A stretch of DNA of 64,000 bases. It comes from Salinimonas lutimaris (GTDB lineage Bacteria; Pseudomonadota; Gammaproteobacteria; Enterobacterales; Alteromonadaceae). Below, piece after piece: positions 15,165 through 25,535 of the stretch. A model generated the notes under the pieces. It was not told the origin of the DNA, made no database searches, and saw nothing but the letters and a program-made list of their open reading frames with translations. The translations under genes were made by a program, and so were the position numbers. Location of the stretch: positions 1,884,001 to 1,948,000 of the forward strand of contig NZ_CP036536.1 in NCBI RefSeq assembly GCF_005222225.1, in the 5' to 3' direction. Numbering within the stretch: the stretch's first letter is position 1; every line of letters starts with the position of its first letter.

Positions 15165-16409
15165 ATGAGTTCACAGTCAGTAGTATTCGACCCACTCACT
15201 CTACCATGCGGCAAAGTGTTGAAAAACCGGGTAGTTAAAGCCGCCATGGAAGAAAATATGGCGGCTACCGGCTGCCTGCCCGATCATAATTTGTTTTCGC
15301 TGTATCGGTACTGGGCGCACGGCGATCTGGGCATGGTGATCACCGGCAATGTCATGGTAGATCGACAGGCCATGACGGGCGCCGGTGGTGTTGTACTGGA
15401 AAAGCAAACCTGTATTGAGCCATTTGTACGCTGGGCTAAGGTGATAAAGTCTGGTGGTGCGTGCGCGGTGATGCAAATCAATCACCCGGGACGTCAGGTG
15501 TTCAGGGCTGTCAGTGCCACTGCGCTGGCGCCGTCTGAAGTGCCATTAAAAATGGGCCAGTATACCAAGCAGTTTGCGCAGCCCCGTGAAATGACCTGCG
15601 AAGACATTTACGCAGTTACCCAGCGTTTTGTTGATACGGCTAAAAAAGCCCAGCAGGCCGGTTTTGACGGGGTTGAGATTCACGCAGCTCACGGCTATTT
15701 ACTGGCGCAGTTTTTGTCTCCGCTAACCAATCAGCGGCAGGACCAATGGGGCGGGGCACTGGCAAATCGCGCCCGGTTGCTGCTTAATATTGTTAGCCAG
15801 ATAAAGGCGGTATGCCATAGCGGGTTTTTGGTTATGGTAAAACTTAACGCGTCTGATTTTCAGCGCGGCGGGTTAACCCTGGACGAAGCCAAAACCATTG
15901 TGGGTTATCTCAATAAACTGGATATTGATTGTGTTGAGGTGTCGGGCGGTAATTATGAAGCACCGGCCATGCAGGGAAAAAGTGGCGATGAGCAGGTATT
16001 GGGTAAACATGGGTATTTTACTGAGTTTGCTGCTCAGATAGCTCAGGTGGCCACCATGCCGGTGATGACGACCGGCGGAATTGTATCCTTGCGCAGTGCC
16101 GAGCAGGTGCTCGCTCAGGGATGTGAATTGCTGGGAATGGCCAGCGCCCTGGCAACCACCCCGGATCTGGTCAGAAAATGGCAACAAATGCCTGGGTATA
16201 AAGGCAGTATTCCTGACTGCGACTGGCAGGATAAAACCCTGGCCAGCATAGTGAAGATGTCGATGGTACGACGTCAGTTACGGCGTCTGGGCAATGATTT
16301 ATCTACCATGCGATCACCACGGCCATTATGGAGCCTGATACTGGATATGTTACACCGTCAGCGCCAGGTAAGGCGCTTACGACGCGACAAGCAAAATGCC
16401 GGAGAATAA
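15165..16409 (+). CDS. NADH:flavin oxidoreductase, Old Yellow Enzyme family
   Basis: 414 residues from the ATG at 15165; the longer frame from 15093 adds a stretch unlike the family. A TIM barrel binding FMN is indicated by FDPLTLPCGKVLKNRVVKAA at the start, the MQINHPGRQ segment, and GFDGVEIHAAHGYLLAQFLS with NQRQDQWGG. MTTGGIV and the later GCELLGMASAL provide the phosphate-binding end. Substrate unknown; relatives reduce activated alkenes. It stands alone between ssrA and smpB. Confidence 0.85.
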   Translation: MSSQSVVFDPLTLPCGKVLKNRVVKAAMEENMAATGCLPDHNLFSLYRYWAHGDLGMVITGNVMVDRQAMTGAGGVVLEKQTCIEPFVRWAKVIKSGGACAVMQINHPGRQVFRAVSATALAPSEVPLKMGQYTKQFAQPREMTCEDIYAVTQRFVDTAKKAQQAGFDGVEIHAAHGYLLAQFLSPLTNQRQDQWGGALANRARLLLNIVSQIKAVCHSGFLVMVKLNASDFQRGGLTLDEAKTIVGYLNKLDIDCVEVSGGNYEAPAMQGKSGDEQVLGKHGYFTEFAAQIAQVATMPVMTTGGIVSLRSAEQVLAQGCELLGMASALATTPDLVRKWQQMPGYKGSIPDCDWQDKTLASIVKMSMVRRQLRRLGNDLSTMRSPRPLWSLILDMLHRQRQVRRLRRDKQNAGE

Positions 16410-16426
16410 AAGCCCGGGAATCTTAA

Positions 16427-16460
16427 TAAAAAAGGCAGCCTGATTATTGCAGACTGCCTT
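16427..16460 (-). terminator. smpB terminator
   Basis: Minus strand: AAGGCAG, a 15-base loop region containing further pairing, CTGCCTT and a run of T. It lies just after the smpB stop. Confidence 0.65.
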
Positions 16461-16470
16461 GTTCATCAAA

Positions 16471-16950
16471 TTACACGCTATGTTTCATCACCCGTTCTTT
16501 CTGGCGCTGCCAGTCACGGTCTTTCAGAGTATCGCGCTTATCTTTGGTGTCTTTACCTTTTGCCAGGTAAATTTCCAGTTTAACCCAGCACTTTTTCCAG
16601 TACATGGCCGTGGCCACAATGGAATAACCCTGACGGTCTCTGGCGCCCATCAGGCGGTCCAGCTCGCGTCGGCTAAGCAGCAATTTGCGGGCACGCTCTG
16701 GTGCACAAATTACATGCGTAGAAGCCTGTTGTAAGGGCGTAATTCGGCAGCCGACCAGATAAGCTTCGCCATTTTGGATGATGACATAGTTATCTGTGAT
16801 GTTGACTTTGCCATCACGAATGCTTTTGATTTCCCATCCCTGCAACTCCATGCCGGCTTCAAACTTGTCTTCAAGGTGAAACTCATGGCGTGCTTTTTTG
16901 TTCAGCGCGATGGTACCGCCGGTATTTTTGTTTGCTTTGTTCTGTTTCAT
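16471..16950 (-). CDS. smpB: SsrA-binding protein SmpB
   Basis: 159 residues, the usual length. Typical features are [36 protein letters not shown], the Leu-rich [14 protein letters not shown] and a basic tail ([15 protein letters not shown]) that enters the ribosomal mRNA channel. It binds tmRNA and delivers it to stalled ribosomes. It is divergent from ratA, as in other gammaproteobacteria. Confidence 0.97.
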   Translation of the reverse strand: MKQNKANKNTGGTIALNKKARHEFHLEDKFEAGMELQGWEIKSIRDGKVNITDNYVIIQNGEAYLVGCRITPLQQASTHVICAPERARKLLLSRRELDRLMGARDRQGYSIVATAMYWKKCWVKLEIYLAKGKDTKDKRDTLKDRDWQRQKERVMKHSV

Positions 16951-17129
16951 AGCCCGCTATTATACTGATTGTACAGACAATGTCTTTAGCTAGTCTTGCC
17001 TGAACGTGATGCATTTACTGATGATACAACAGATATGGGGCAAAACATTCAAAATGCAAAGTCTAGGTTAAGCAAATCGACTCGTGGTAGACTATACGAC
17101 AGTTTTTTCAATGAAGTTAGTGAAGTTTA

Positions 17130-17561
17130 ATGCCGACGATTCAACGCAGTGCGCTAGTGAACCATAGCGCACAAGCTATGTACGACTTAGTCAACGATGT
17201 GGAATCTTATCCGCAGTTTCTGCCCGGTTGTAAAGACAGCAAAGTGATGGGCCGTGATGATGCCTCCATGCAGGCCGCTCTGCTGGTCTCCAAAGCCGGC
17301 GTTAAGCAGTGGTTTACAACCCAGAATACGCTGGAGCCAGCCCGTCATATTCACATGAAGCTGGTAGACGGTCCGTTTAAGCGCCTTTCAGGCGGCTGGA
17401 CATTTTCTCCGCTATCCGACGAAGCCTGTAAGATTGAACTGAACTTGGAATTTGAATTCACCAGTAAGCTTACCGAACTGGCATTTGGTAAAGTGTTTAA
17501 TGCGCTGGCTGCCAGTATGGTAAAAGCCTTTACCGACAGGGCAAAACAGGTTTATTCATGA
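17130..17561 (+). CDS. ratA: RatA/PasT family START-domain protein
   Basis: 143 residues. [33 protein letters not shown] and the C-terminal [20 protein letters not shown] are those of the RatA/Coq10 family. In Escherichia coli it has been reported to interfere with 70S ribosome assembly; the Coq10 relation suggests quinone binding. It overlaps rnfH by 4 bp, which is the standard pair. Confidence 0.93.
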   Translation: MPTIQRSALVNHSAQAMYDLVNDVESYPQFLPGCKDSKVMGRDDASMQAALLVSKAGVKQWFTTQNTLEPARHIHMKLVDGPFKRLSGGWTFSPLSDEACKIELNLEFEFTSKLTELAFGKVFNALAASMVKAFTDRAKQVYS

Positions 17562-17905
17562 ACCGGGTCATTAATACAGAAGTGGCTTATGCTGAGCCGC
17601 AAAAACAGTCGATTATTGATGTTGCCATTGCTGAAGGGGCGACGGTGAAAGAGGTAATCGAAGCATCCAGAATTACTGATCTGTACCCTGACATTGACTT
17701 AAGCAGCACCAAAGTGGGGATATGGAGTCGGGTGGTAAAGCTTACCGATGTTGTGGCCGACGGTGACAGAATTGAAATTTACCGTCCGTTGATTGCTGAT
17801 CCAAAAGAAGTACGTAAACGGCGTGCTGAAAAAGCGGTTAGTGAAGGAAGAGCGGACAAGGTCACCGGCGGGCGACCTAATCCACTTAAAGGTCAGAACG
17901 ACTAA
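17558..17905 (+). CDS. rnfH: RnfH family ubiquitin-like protein
   Basis: 115 residues with a beta-grasp domain: [60 protein letters not shown]. The partner of ratA; the family has no settled molecular function. The C-terminus ([12 protein letters not shown]) is flexible. Translation is coupled to ratA. Confidence 0.92.
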   Translation: MNRVINTEVAYAEPQKQSIIDVAIAEGATVKEVIEASRITDLYPDIDLSSTKVGIWSRVVKLTDVVADGDRIEIYRPLIADPKEVRKRRAEKAVSEGRADKVTGGRPNPLKGQND

Positions 17906-17921
17906 CCCGGCATAACCGGGC

Positions 17922-18401
17922 TTACAGGTTTTTGTCCGAAATACTCCCCACCTCAAGAAACGGTGATGCATCAATTTTCTCTGCATCCATCATGGTAGCA
18001 ATGCGTTGCATGGTTGCTACCATCTGACTTTGTTCCCATTCTTTAAGGTCGTTGAAACGGTCAATAAAGTGTTCCTGTAACGGACGCGGCGCATGTTCCA
18101 GCGCCTCATTTCCCAAGTCCGTAAGGTGAACACTCACCTTACGTTTGTCCTTGGTACTTCGTATGCGTTGTGCAAGCCCTCTGTTTTCCAGACGGTCAAG
18201 AATATTGGTTATGGTGGCGGGGCTAAGGTTAATACTCTCAGCAATTTCACGCACCATCACACCGGGGTTACCTTCAATATTTTGCATCACCATAAGTTGC
18301 GGGCCGGTCAGACCCACATCCTTACTTAACTGCTTGCTACGCAAATCTACTGCGCGGATAACACGCCGAAGTGCTACCAGTAATTCCTCTTCTTTACGCA
18401 T
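17922..18401 (-). CDS. MarR family transcriptional regulator
   Basis: 159 residues with a winged helix-turn-helix: GLTGPQLMVMQNI, VREIAESINLSPATITNILD (recognition helix) and RSTKDKRKVSVHLTDLG (wing). It lies 28 bp after the BCCT carrier on the same strand, so it may be its co-transcribed regulator. Ligand unknown. Confidence 0.9.
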   Translation of the reverse strand: MRKEEELLVALRRVIRAVDLRSKQLSKDVGLTGPQLMVMQNIEGNPGVMVREIAESINLSPATITNILDRLENRGLAQRIRSTKDKRKVSVHLTDLGNEALEHAPRPLQEHFIDRFNDLKEWEQSQMVATMQRIATMMDAEKIDASPFLEVGSISDKNL

Positions 18402-18429
18402 ACAGCTGTCCTGTCGTCTCCTGTTTTGA

Positions 18430-20403
18430 CTACTTCATCAAGTGTAGGAAGTGCTGATGTTTATGATAATGATCGATCACATCGTTAATGATCGCCAGTT
18501 TAGACCAGCCCATAATATCATAATTCTGACCACCTTCGCCTAAATGCACCTCTGCCCGGCAGTAGGTACTCTCGTCAGTCGCCACAGCTTCACCATTTTC
18601 ATTAGGTACAAACTCAGGCTGATCTTCCAGCGTCAGATATACACCATAGATAAAGTTGGTTTCATCGCCCATGTCTACGGTCAGCGCAATAGAATCCTTA
18701 TCTTTTTCTATATTCACATCAAATCCATGACTGGTGAATTCTTCATGCACTTCTTTAAGAGCAGGTTCAGCCACCTTTTCAATAAAACGACGAACGGTTT
18801 TCTCATTGGGGAAACTAATCGTGTTTTCCAAACGATTACGCCAGTCTTTATCAGCTTCATTGGCGGTGGGTTGTACGGAGGTCATTTGCAGGCTTTCACG
18901 TTTGTAGGTGTCGACCTTCAATGCCTTGAACAGCCCGTACATGGCCAGCAGCAAGACTATTGAGAATGGCAGTGCAGCAATAATTGTCATCGTCTGCAAG
19001 GCTTCCAGTCCGCCGGCATACAGTAATATCGAACCAACAATACCTACCGTCAGGGCCCAGTAAACACGCTGCCACAATGGGGTATCGTTGTGACCGTTTG
19101 AGCACAGCATATCAACTACCATGGCACCGGAGTCACAGGAGGTCACGAAGAAAATCATTACCATCACCATCGCCACAATCGTCAGTACCGATGACCATGG
19201 GAACTTTTCCAGGAACACAAAGAGTGCCACCGAAGAGTCGTCGGCTACCATAGTTGTAAGCTTGTCAAAACCCTGATTGACCACCAGATCAATGGCGGCA
19301 TTGCCAAAGATAGTCATCCACAGCATAGTGAAAGCGGTAGGGATCAACAGCACACCGATAACAAATTCACGAATGGTACGGCCGTAGGATACACGTGCGA
19401 TGAACAGGCCAACAAACGGCGACCAGGCTAACCACCAACCCCAGTAGAAAATCGTCCAGCCACCAATCCAGTCGGTTTTGTCGTAGGCATACAGATTCAG
19501 GGTGTTACGCACAATATCAGACAGATACGCACCGGTGTTTTGCAGATACGCCTGCAGCAGGAATACAGTAGGGCCCAGAATGAAGATAAATAGCAACAGC
19601 AGAATAGCCAGCGCCATATTGGTTTCTGATAAACGGCGAATGCCCTTATCCAGACCGGTGGCAACTGACACTATCGCCAGCAGTACCACAAAGCCCATTA
19701 CCATGACCTGAACACCTTCGCCTTTGGGTACACCAAACACGTAGTTCAGACCAGAGTTAATCTGCTGAGCTCCCAGTCCCAGTGAGGTAGACACACCAAA
19801 GATGGTCGAGGTAACCGCGAAGATATCTACGATATGACCGGGCCAGCCGTAAATTTTATCACCAATGATCGGATACAGTGCAGAGCGCAGCGTAAGCGGC
19901 AGATTATGTCGAAACGCAAAATAACCCAGCACCATGGCGACCATAGCGTAGATGCCCCACGCATGCAGACCCCAGTGGAAAAAGGTGGTTTTCATGGCTT
20001 CGCGCATGGCAGCCACTGTTCCCGGATCCGCGCTGGGCGGTGTTTGAAAATGCATGATGGGTTCGGCCACGCCGAAGAACATCAGACCAATCCCCATTCC
20101 CGCTGCGAACAGCATCGAGATCCAGGTTGGCATAGAAAACTCGGGTTTCGCATGGTCCGGACCAAGCCGTAATTCACCAAAGCGGGAAAAACCCAGAAAA
20201 ACTACTGAAATCAGTATTACCGCTACCGTCAGAATATAAAACCAGCCACCGTTAGTTACGATAGCGGATTGAGCACTGTCAAACACGTTTTTAGCATAGT
20301 CTGACCCGGCAGCAGCAAAAATCAGCAGGGCGAATATTAGTAATGATGAGGTAATGAATACCTTTTTGTTCAAATAGCCTTGTTCGGCATTTTCACTGCT
20401 CAC
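18430..20403 (-). CDS. betT: BCCT family transporter, BetT-like (choline or betaine)
   Basis: 657 residues. Twelve membrane helices fill about 15-500, with the family markers MFFGVAEPI, HWGLHAWGIYAM, the Trp-rich WTIFYWGWWLAWSPFVGLFIA (aromatic substrate cage) and SCDSGAMVVD. A cytoplasmic tail of about 150 residues resembles the osmosensing tail of BetT. Import of choline or glycine betaine for osmoprotection is likely; the exact substrate cannot be fixed from the sequence. Confidence 0.88.
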   Translation of the reverse strand: MSSENAEQGYLNKKVFITSSLLIFALLIFAAAGSDYAKNVFDSAQSAIVTNGGWFYILTVAVILISVVFLGFSRFGELRLGPDHAKPEFSMPTWISMLFAAGMGIGLMFFGVAEPIMHFQTPPSADPGTVAAMREAMKTTFFHWGLHAWGIYAMVAMVLGYFAFRHNLPLTLRSALYPIIGDKIYGWPGHIVDIFAVTSTIFGVSTSLGLGAQQINSGLNYVFGVPKGEGVQVMVMGFVVLLAIVSVATGLDKGIRRLSETNMALAILLLLFIFILGPTVFLLQAYLQNTGAYLSDIVRNTLNLYAYDKTDWIGGWTIFYWGWWLAWSPFVGLFIARVSYGRTIREFVIGVLLIPTAFTMLWMTIFGNAAIDLVVNQGFDKLTTMVADDSSVALFVFLEKFPWSSVLTIVAMVMVMIFFVTSCDSGAMVVDMLCSNGHNDTPLWQRVYWALTVGIVGSILLYAGGLEALQTMTIIAALPFSIVLLLAMYGLFKALKVDTYKRESLQMTSVQPTANEADKDWRNRLENTISFPNEKTVRRFIEKVAEPALKEVHEEFTSHGFDVNIEKDKDSIALTVDMGDETNFIYGVYLTLEDQPEFVPNENGEAVATDESTYCRAEVHLGEGGQNYDIMGWSKLAIINDVIDHYHKHQHFLHLMK

Positions 20404-20711
20404 TTATTCATCCTTCTGTTAATTAAACAAAGACCCAAACGGAATCGTCCCAGATTTGAGTACGGCGGAATATACGCGAAGGAACATTAAATTTAAACTT
20501 TTGTAGTAATTATTAGTGTTCAAGTTGATTTTTGAGTGAAAAGTGTGCGAACTTTTATAAGAGTGTTCTAAAATTAGCCGACAGCCCGCTAAAAACAATA
20601 AATGGCTGTGGTGAAAAGCAGGATGGAACACGCGTGATGTCGTATCTGTGCAAACAGTTAAGCCACAAAAACGGCAACATCATCTATAAAAGTAAAGGAA
20701 ACACACCAATC
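20404..20711. other. Intergenic region between divergent BCCT carrier and TonB receptor genes
   Basis: 308 bp, AT-rich. It should hold both promoters, but I see no pair of boxes good enough to assign. An AAAGGAAA run at 20694-20701 precedes the TonB receptor start. No gene is seen; an open frame from 20532 is only an upstream extension of the receptor. Confidence 0.5.
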
Positions 20712-23417
20712 ATGAAAAAGTCTCAACTTAGTTGCGCTATATTGGCTGCGCTGGCGGGCTTGTCTGTGCACGCTCAGGAGGAGTCTTCAGGGCAGGCTAA
20801 AATTGAAACCATTGAAGTCACCGCAACCAAACGGGCAGAGTCGATCCAGGATGTGCCGGTTGCCGTTACAGCGCTAAACGGCGAAGCACTGGAGAATATG
20901 GGTATTGATAATTTCCAGGATTATGTGGAGTTTCTGCCCAATGTCACCTTTCAGGGTACCGGCCCCGGCCAGAATGAAATTTACATTCGCGGCGCCGCCA
21001 CCACCCAGTCCAATATCATGCTGTCTTCAGTTCAGGCCTTACAGCCTTCTGTGGCATTTTACTTAGATGATCAGCCTGTATCGATGGCTGGCCGTAATTT
21101 GGATGTTTATGCCACCGATGTACAGCGGGTAGAGGTTCTGCCGGGGCCGCAGGGAACCCTGTTCGGAGCCAGTTCACAGGCTGGTACTATCCGGCTTATT
21201 ACCAACAAGCCCCGGCATGACGCCTTTGCCGCCGGCGTTGACACAAATTTGTCGTTTACCAAAGATGGTGAAATGAGTAATGCACTGGAAGCTTACTTTA
21301 ATATGCCATTGTCAGACGACCTGGCGGTACGTGTGGCAGCTTACAACGATAAACAGGGTGGCTGGATAGACAATGTGCCTAACGTGCCCGGTGAGGGCGG
21401 TTATATTGGTAGTGCCCAGGTTATCAACCGCATTTCCGGTGGTCCGCTTGCCGATGCTGCTGCGATGGATGCCAACCGCATCACCAACCCGGATATTTCC
21501 TCAAACACTGAGGCGGCCGTGGTCTCCCCGCAAAACGATGCATTGGTAGAAGAAGACTTTAATGATGCGGTGTATGCCGGCGCGCGACTTGGCCTGAGTT
21601 ATCATATCAATGATGACTGGAAGCTGCTGGTGCAGCACACTCAGCAAACGCTGGACACCGAAGGGGTATTTGCCTACGACCCGACGCTTGATGGTGAGCA
21701 GTCAGCGCTGCGCTTTCAGCAGGAAGAAAACAAGGATGAGTTCGGGCTGACCACCTGGACGCTAGAAGGGCGCCTGAACAAGCTTGATCTGGTGTACACG
21801 GGTGGTTATCTGGACCGTGAGATTGATACGCTGGCTGATTACACCGGCTATACTAATGGGGGTTTGTTTTCAGCCTATTATGTGTGTAATCACTATGATA
21901 CGCCGGACAATACCGCTGATGAGCGCTGTCTGGACCCGACCAAATATTTTAAAGAAGACACCAGCACTACTCGTAATACCCATGAACTGCGTTTTAACAC
22001 CACCATGGATACGCCGTGGCGTGTTACCGCCGGCTTGTTTTATGACGAGCAGGAAATTGCCACAGTAGGCCAGTTTAAAATTGCTAACACCGAGATGACA
22101 ACATTCGGGTTTGATAATCTTCAGCGAACTCTGGTGGGCAATGAGGGTATCAACAGCGATGGCGGTCCGTTTCCTTCTGAGGTCAGTTTTATCAACGACA
22201 TAACCCACACTATTGAGCAGATAGCGGTATTCGGGCAACTGGAATATGATCTGACCGACACCATTACCGCCAGTGTGGGCGCGCGGTGGTATGAAATTGA
22301 TGATATTTACGAAGGCTCTACTTCTACCGTGGATGTAAGTCGCCGGATTCGTGCGTTTGGTACCATGGATGCCGATGAACTGGCAGCTGTCGGGCTGGAC
22401 CCGGAAGCGGTTAATGCTGCAGTACAAAGCGGCCAGTTGCAGGTAGATTTGCTTGATGATGATGGCGTGCTCACCGTGGATGACACAATATTCAAGTTCT
22501 CACTGGACTGGAAGGTCAATGAAGATGTACTGCTGTTTGCCAACTACTCGGAAGGCTTCAGACCACCGGTAACCAACCGGGTGGGAGGAGGTTTATCTTC
22601 CAATCAGGCCGGCAAATTCGAGAATTTCCGTATTCCGGTGTATTCCACCACCGATACGCTCGACAACTATGAACTGGGTTTGAAAGGTGATTTTCTGGAC
22701 GGGATCCTGCGCGTGAATGCAACGGCGTACTACTCAGAAATCACCGACCTGCAGACTTCCCGGTTTGACCCGACCAATATCTCGTTTCTGGTCTTTACCG
22801 ACAACGTAGGCGATGCCGAAATTCAGGGGCTGGATGCCAATATTACCTGGCTGGCTACCGATAATCTGGTGGTGAATGCGGCATTTAGTCTGCTGGATAC
22901 CGAGCTGACCCGGGTTAACTCAGAGCTTGAAGGCATTGCAGCCGGAGTGGGCACTGAACTGCCATACTCAGCAGGCTTTTCCGGGAACGTGAATGCCCGC
23001 TATTTCTTCGAGGTGTTTGATGGTAAACAGGGCTATTTGAACGGCTCTGTCAGTTATACCGGGGATCGTTATGCCGGCATGGTAATGGACGCCTACGTTA
23101 TGGAGGATGCCACCCAGCTGATTTACGGTACCGGCTCGGGGCTGAAAATTGAGCAGCATGCTGATGTTTATGAAGGCGTGACCTATGCGGATGCCAATGG
23201 CGATACCTTTCGTGGTGGCCGCTATGTACAGGAGTCCTATGTGCTGGCTAATCTGGCGGTTGGGGTGACCAACGATGCCTGGAAGGCCGAGCTGTACATC
23301 GATAATGTATTTGATGAACATGCGGTACTCAATATTGATACCCAGCAGTTTACACCTAAAGTGGTGACTAACCGGCCCCGTACCATCGGTTTGCGGTTCT
23401 CCTATGATTATTATTAA
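20712..23417 (+). CDS. TonB-dependent outer-membrane receptor
   Basis: 901 residues from the ATG at 20712, which starts a clear signal peptide (MKKSQLSCAILAALAG, cut after VHAQ). The upstream part of the frame is not signal-like and was left out. The plug domain follows with IETIEVTATKRAESIQDVPV and IYIRG, then DVQRVEVLPGPQGTLFGASSQAG, and a 22-strand barrel occupies the rest. NYELGLKGDFLDGILRVNAT and the final RPRTIGLRFSYDY are typical. Substrate not predictable. A terminator follows directly. Confidence 0.93.
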   Translation: MKKSQLSCAILAALAGLSVHAQEESSGQAKIETIEVTATKRAESIQDVPVAVTALNGEALENMGIDNFQDYVEFLPNVTFQGTGPGQNEIYIRGAATTQSNIMLSSVQALQPSVAFYLDDQPVSMAGRNLDVYATDVQRVEVLPGPQGTLFGASSQAGTIRLITNKPRHDAFAAGVDTNLSFTKDGEMSNALEAYFNMPLSDDLAVRVAAYNDKQGGWIDNVPNVPGEGGYIGSAQVINRISGGPLADAAAMDANRITNPDISSNTEAAVVSPQNDALVEEDFNDAVYAGARLGLSYHINDDWKLLVQHTQQTLDTEGVFAYDPTLDGEQSALRFQQEENKDEFGLTTWTLEGRLNKLDLVYTGGYLDREIDTLADYTGYTNGGLFSAYYVCNHYDTPDNTADERCLDPTKYFKEDTSTTRNTHELRFNTTMDTPWRVTAGLFYDEQEIATVGQFKIANTEMTTFGFDNLQRTLVGNEGINSDGGPFPSEVSFINDITHTIEQIAVFGQLEYDLTDTITASVGARWYEIDDIYEGSTSTVDVSRRIRAFGTMDADELAAVGLDPEAVNAAVQSGQLQVDLLDDDGVLTVDDTIFKFSLDWKVNEDVLLFANYSEGFRPPVTNRVGGGLSSNQAGKFENFRIPVYSTTDTLDNYELGLKGDFLDGILRVNATAYYSEITDLQTSRFDPTNISFLVFTDNVGDAEIQGLDANITWLATDNLVVNAAFSLLDTELTRVNSELEGIAAGVGTELPYSAGFSGNVNARYFFEVFDGKQGYLNGSVSYTGDRYAGMVMDAYVMEDATQLIYGTGSGLKIEQHADVYEGVTYADANGDTFRGGRYVQESYVLANLAVGVTNDAWKAELYIDNVFDEHAVLNIDTQQFTPKVVTNRPRTIGLRFSYDYY

Positions 23418-23455
23418 GCCATTGACGGCATTATAAATAGTTGTTGTACACTGAT

Positions 23456-23487
23456 ACGGCAAGCCCGCGATGGGCTTGCCGTTTTTA
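23456..23487 (+). terminator. TonB receptor terminator
   Basis: ACGGCAAGCCC, loop GCGAT, GGGCTTGCCGT and T-run. The upstream ATG at 23470 of the next frame lies inside it, which argues for the later start at 23506. Confidence 0.85.
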
Positions 23488-23505
23488 TTTGACCAGCCGG
23501 TAGTT

Positions 23506-25473
23506 ATGAATACACAAGAACAAACACAGTTAAACATGCTTAAAAAAGCGCTGATGCAGTCACAGTATGCGACGGTTATTGCCCAGTGTGACGACGTGCT
23601 GGCCAGCCTGACATCACCTGAAGCGATGCGTGAAGCCCGCTATTGCAAAGCCGTGGCGTATCGCCTGAGCGGGCAGCCAGACCTGGCACTGCATGATTTA
23701 CAGCAGCTGGTAACTGATTTTCCCGATTATGGCCGGGCCTATCAGGAGCAGGGCTATTGCTACCAGCGCCAGGGCGAGGATCAAAACGCCACTTATGCGT
23801 TTTATCAGGCGACCCGGTTTAACCCGGCACTGCTGGCGGCCTGGCAGCAACTGGAGCAGGCGTACCAGCGCGACAATCAAATCCGGGCCCTGCAGCTGGC
23901 TCAGCAGCAAATCTCTTTTTTAACCTCGTTGCCCAAGCCTTTGCTGGGGGCAACAGACCTACTGCACGATGGGCAACTGTTTAAAGCCGAGCAGGTTTGC
24001 CGTCAATACTTGCAAGCCAATAAACATGATGCCGAGGCAATGATGCTGCTGGCAGAGATTGGCATGCAGCTTAAAGTTTACAGTGACGCCGAATTTTTAC
24101 TGGAAAGCTGCGTCACGCTTTATCCGGATAACGACCGGGCGGCAGCAGCTTATCAGGCGCTGTTATCCAAACTGGGTAAGTTTCCACAGGCGGTGAAACA
24201 GGCCCGCAGACGCCTGCAAAACCAGCCACACAATATGACGATTCAGGCCGGGCTGGCTCATGCGCTGGTGGGCGTCGGCGCGCTTAACGAAGCGATTGAA
24301 TTGTACCGCACATTACTGGCCGACCAACCGGCACGTCCGGCACTCTGGGTGGCACTGGGTCACGCCCTGAAAGCGGCCGGAGATACCGTTGGCGCGATTG
24401 AAGCTTATCAGCAGGCGGCCCGGCAGGCACCGGATTTTGGTGACGCTTACTGGAGCCTGGCCAATACCAAAACCTACCGGTTTGATGATGCCATGATTGA
24501 ATCCATGGTGGTTGCGCAGCATGGCAGTACCGTCAAACTGGAAGATAATATTCATCTGTGTTTTGCGCTGGGCAAAGCACTGGAAGACAACAAGCAGGCT
24601 GATCAGGCATTTAGCTATTATCAGCGCGGTAATGCATTAAAGCGTAAAACCCTGCGTTTTGATATCAGCCGTACCGAGGCGGCGCTTGAGGCGCAGCAGC
24701 AGGCGTGTCAGGCGCCCATGTTTGCTCAGCCTGGTGGCTGTCATGCCCCTGATCCTATTTTTATTGTGGGACTGCCGCGGGCCGGCTCAACACTGCTTGA
24801 GCAAATCCTGGCCTCTCATTCTATGGTGGACGGCACCATGGAACTGCATGATATTCTGGGAATTGCCAACAGCCTGAGTCATCAGGGCAACGCCTATCCG
24901 TTTAACCTGGCCCGGCTAAGTGATGCGCAGTGCCAGGCACTGGGCCAGCAGTATATAGAGCAAACCCGGGCCTATCGTAATGGCGCGCCATTTTTTATTG
25001 ATAAAATGCCCAATAACTTTATTCATATCGGGCTTATCAAGCGTATTCTGCCCAAGGCCAGAATCATTGATGCACGGCGCGATCCGGTAGCCTGTTGTTT
25101 TAGTGGTTACAAACAGCTGTTTGGCGAGGGGCAGGAATTCAGCTACAGCCTGCGTGATATCGGCCGTTATTACATCGCTTATGAAAAACTGATGAACCAC
25201 TGGCACCGTGTGTTACCAGGCCAGATACTGACTGTACAGCATGAAGCGGTGATTGATGATCTCACCGGCCAGGTCAAGCGACTGCTGGCATTTTGCGAAC
25301 TGCCCTTTGAGCAGGCCTGTGTGGACTTTCACGTCACCAGAAGGGTGATAAAAACGCCCAGCTCTGAGCAGGTGCGCCAGCCTATTTATCGTAGCGGTAT
25401 GACCCAGTGGCAGCAGTTTGAAGCTCATCTGGGCCCGTTGTTTGATGTGCTGGGGCAGCGTACAAACCGCTAA
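23506..25473 (+). CDS. TPR-repeat sulfotransferase family protein
   Basis: 655 residues. The first 390 or so are TPR repeats. The C-terminal domain begins with FIVGLPRAGSTLLEQIL (about residue 420), the 5'-phosphosulfate loop of PAPS sulfotransferases. RIIDARRDPVACCFSGYKQLF (about 520) provides the 3'-phosphate site. FIDKMPNNF and LGPLFDVLG are also seen. The architecture is like tyrosyl-protein or glycan sulfotransferases fused to TPR. It follows the receptor gene but after a terminator, so it is probably its own unit. Acceptor unknown. Confidence 0.82.
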   Translation: MNTQEQTQLNMLKKALMQSQYATVIAQCDDVLASLTSPEAMREARYCKAVAYRLSGQPDLALHDLQQLVTDFPDYGRAYQEQGYCYQRQGEDQNATYAFYQATRFNPALLAAWQQLEQAYQRDNQIRALQLAQQQISFLTSLPKPLLGATDLLHDGQLFKAEQVCRQYLQANKHDAEAMMLLAEIGMQLKVYSDAEFLLESCVTLYPDNDRAAAAYQALLSKLGKFPQAVKQARRRLQNQPHNMTIQAGLAHALVGVGALNEAIELYRTLLADQPARPALWVALGHALKAAGDTVGAIEAYQQAARQAPDFGDAYWSLANTKTYRFDDAMIESMVVAQHGSTVKLEDNIHLCFALGKALEDNKQADQAFSYYQRGNALKRKTLRFDISRTEAALEAQQQACQAPMFAQPGGCHAPDPIFIVGLPRAGSTLLEQILASHSMVDGTMELHDILGIANSLSHQGNAYPFNLARLSDAQCQALGQQYIEQTRAYRNGAPFFIDKMPNNFIHIGLIKRILPKARIIDARRDPVACCFSGYKQLFGEGQEFSYSLRDIGRYYIAYEKLMNHWHRVLPGQILTVQHEAVIDDLTGQVKRLLAFCELPFEQACVDFHVTRRVIKTPSSEQVRQPIYRSGMTQWQQFEAHLGPLFDVLGQRTNR

Positions 25474-25535
25474 ACCGGTACGGCAGATTAATCACATAAT
25501 AAGCAGGCAGACCGCTATGGCGCCTGCCCGTGAGT

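Noticed and set aside
23470-23505. Upstream ATG for the TPR-sulfotransferase
   Set aside because: It falls inside the terminator hairpin of the TonB receptor gene; the ATG at 23506 is preferred.
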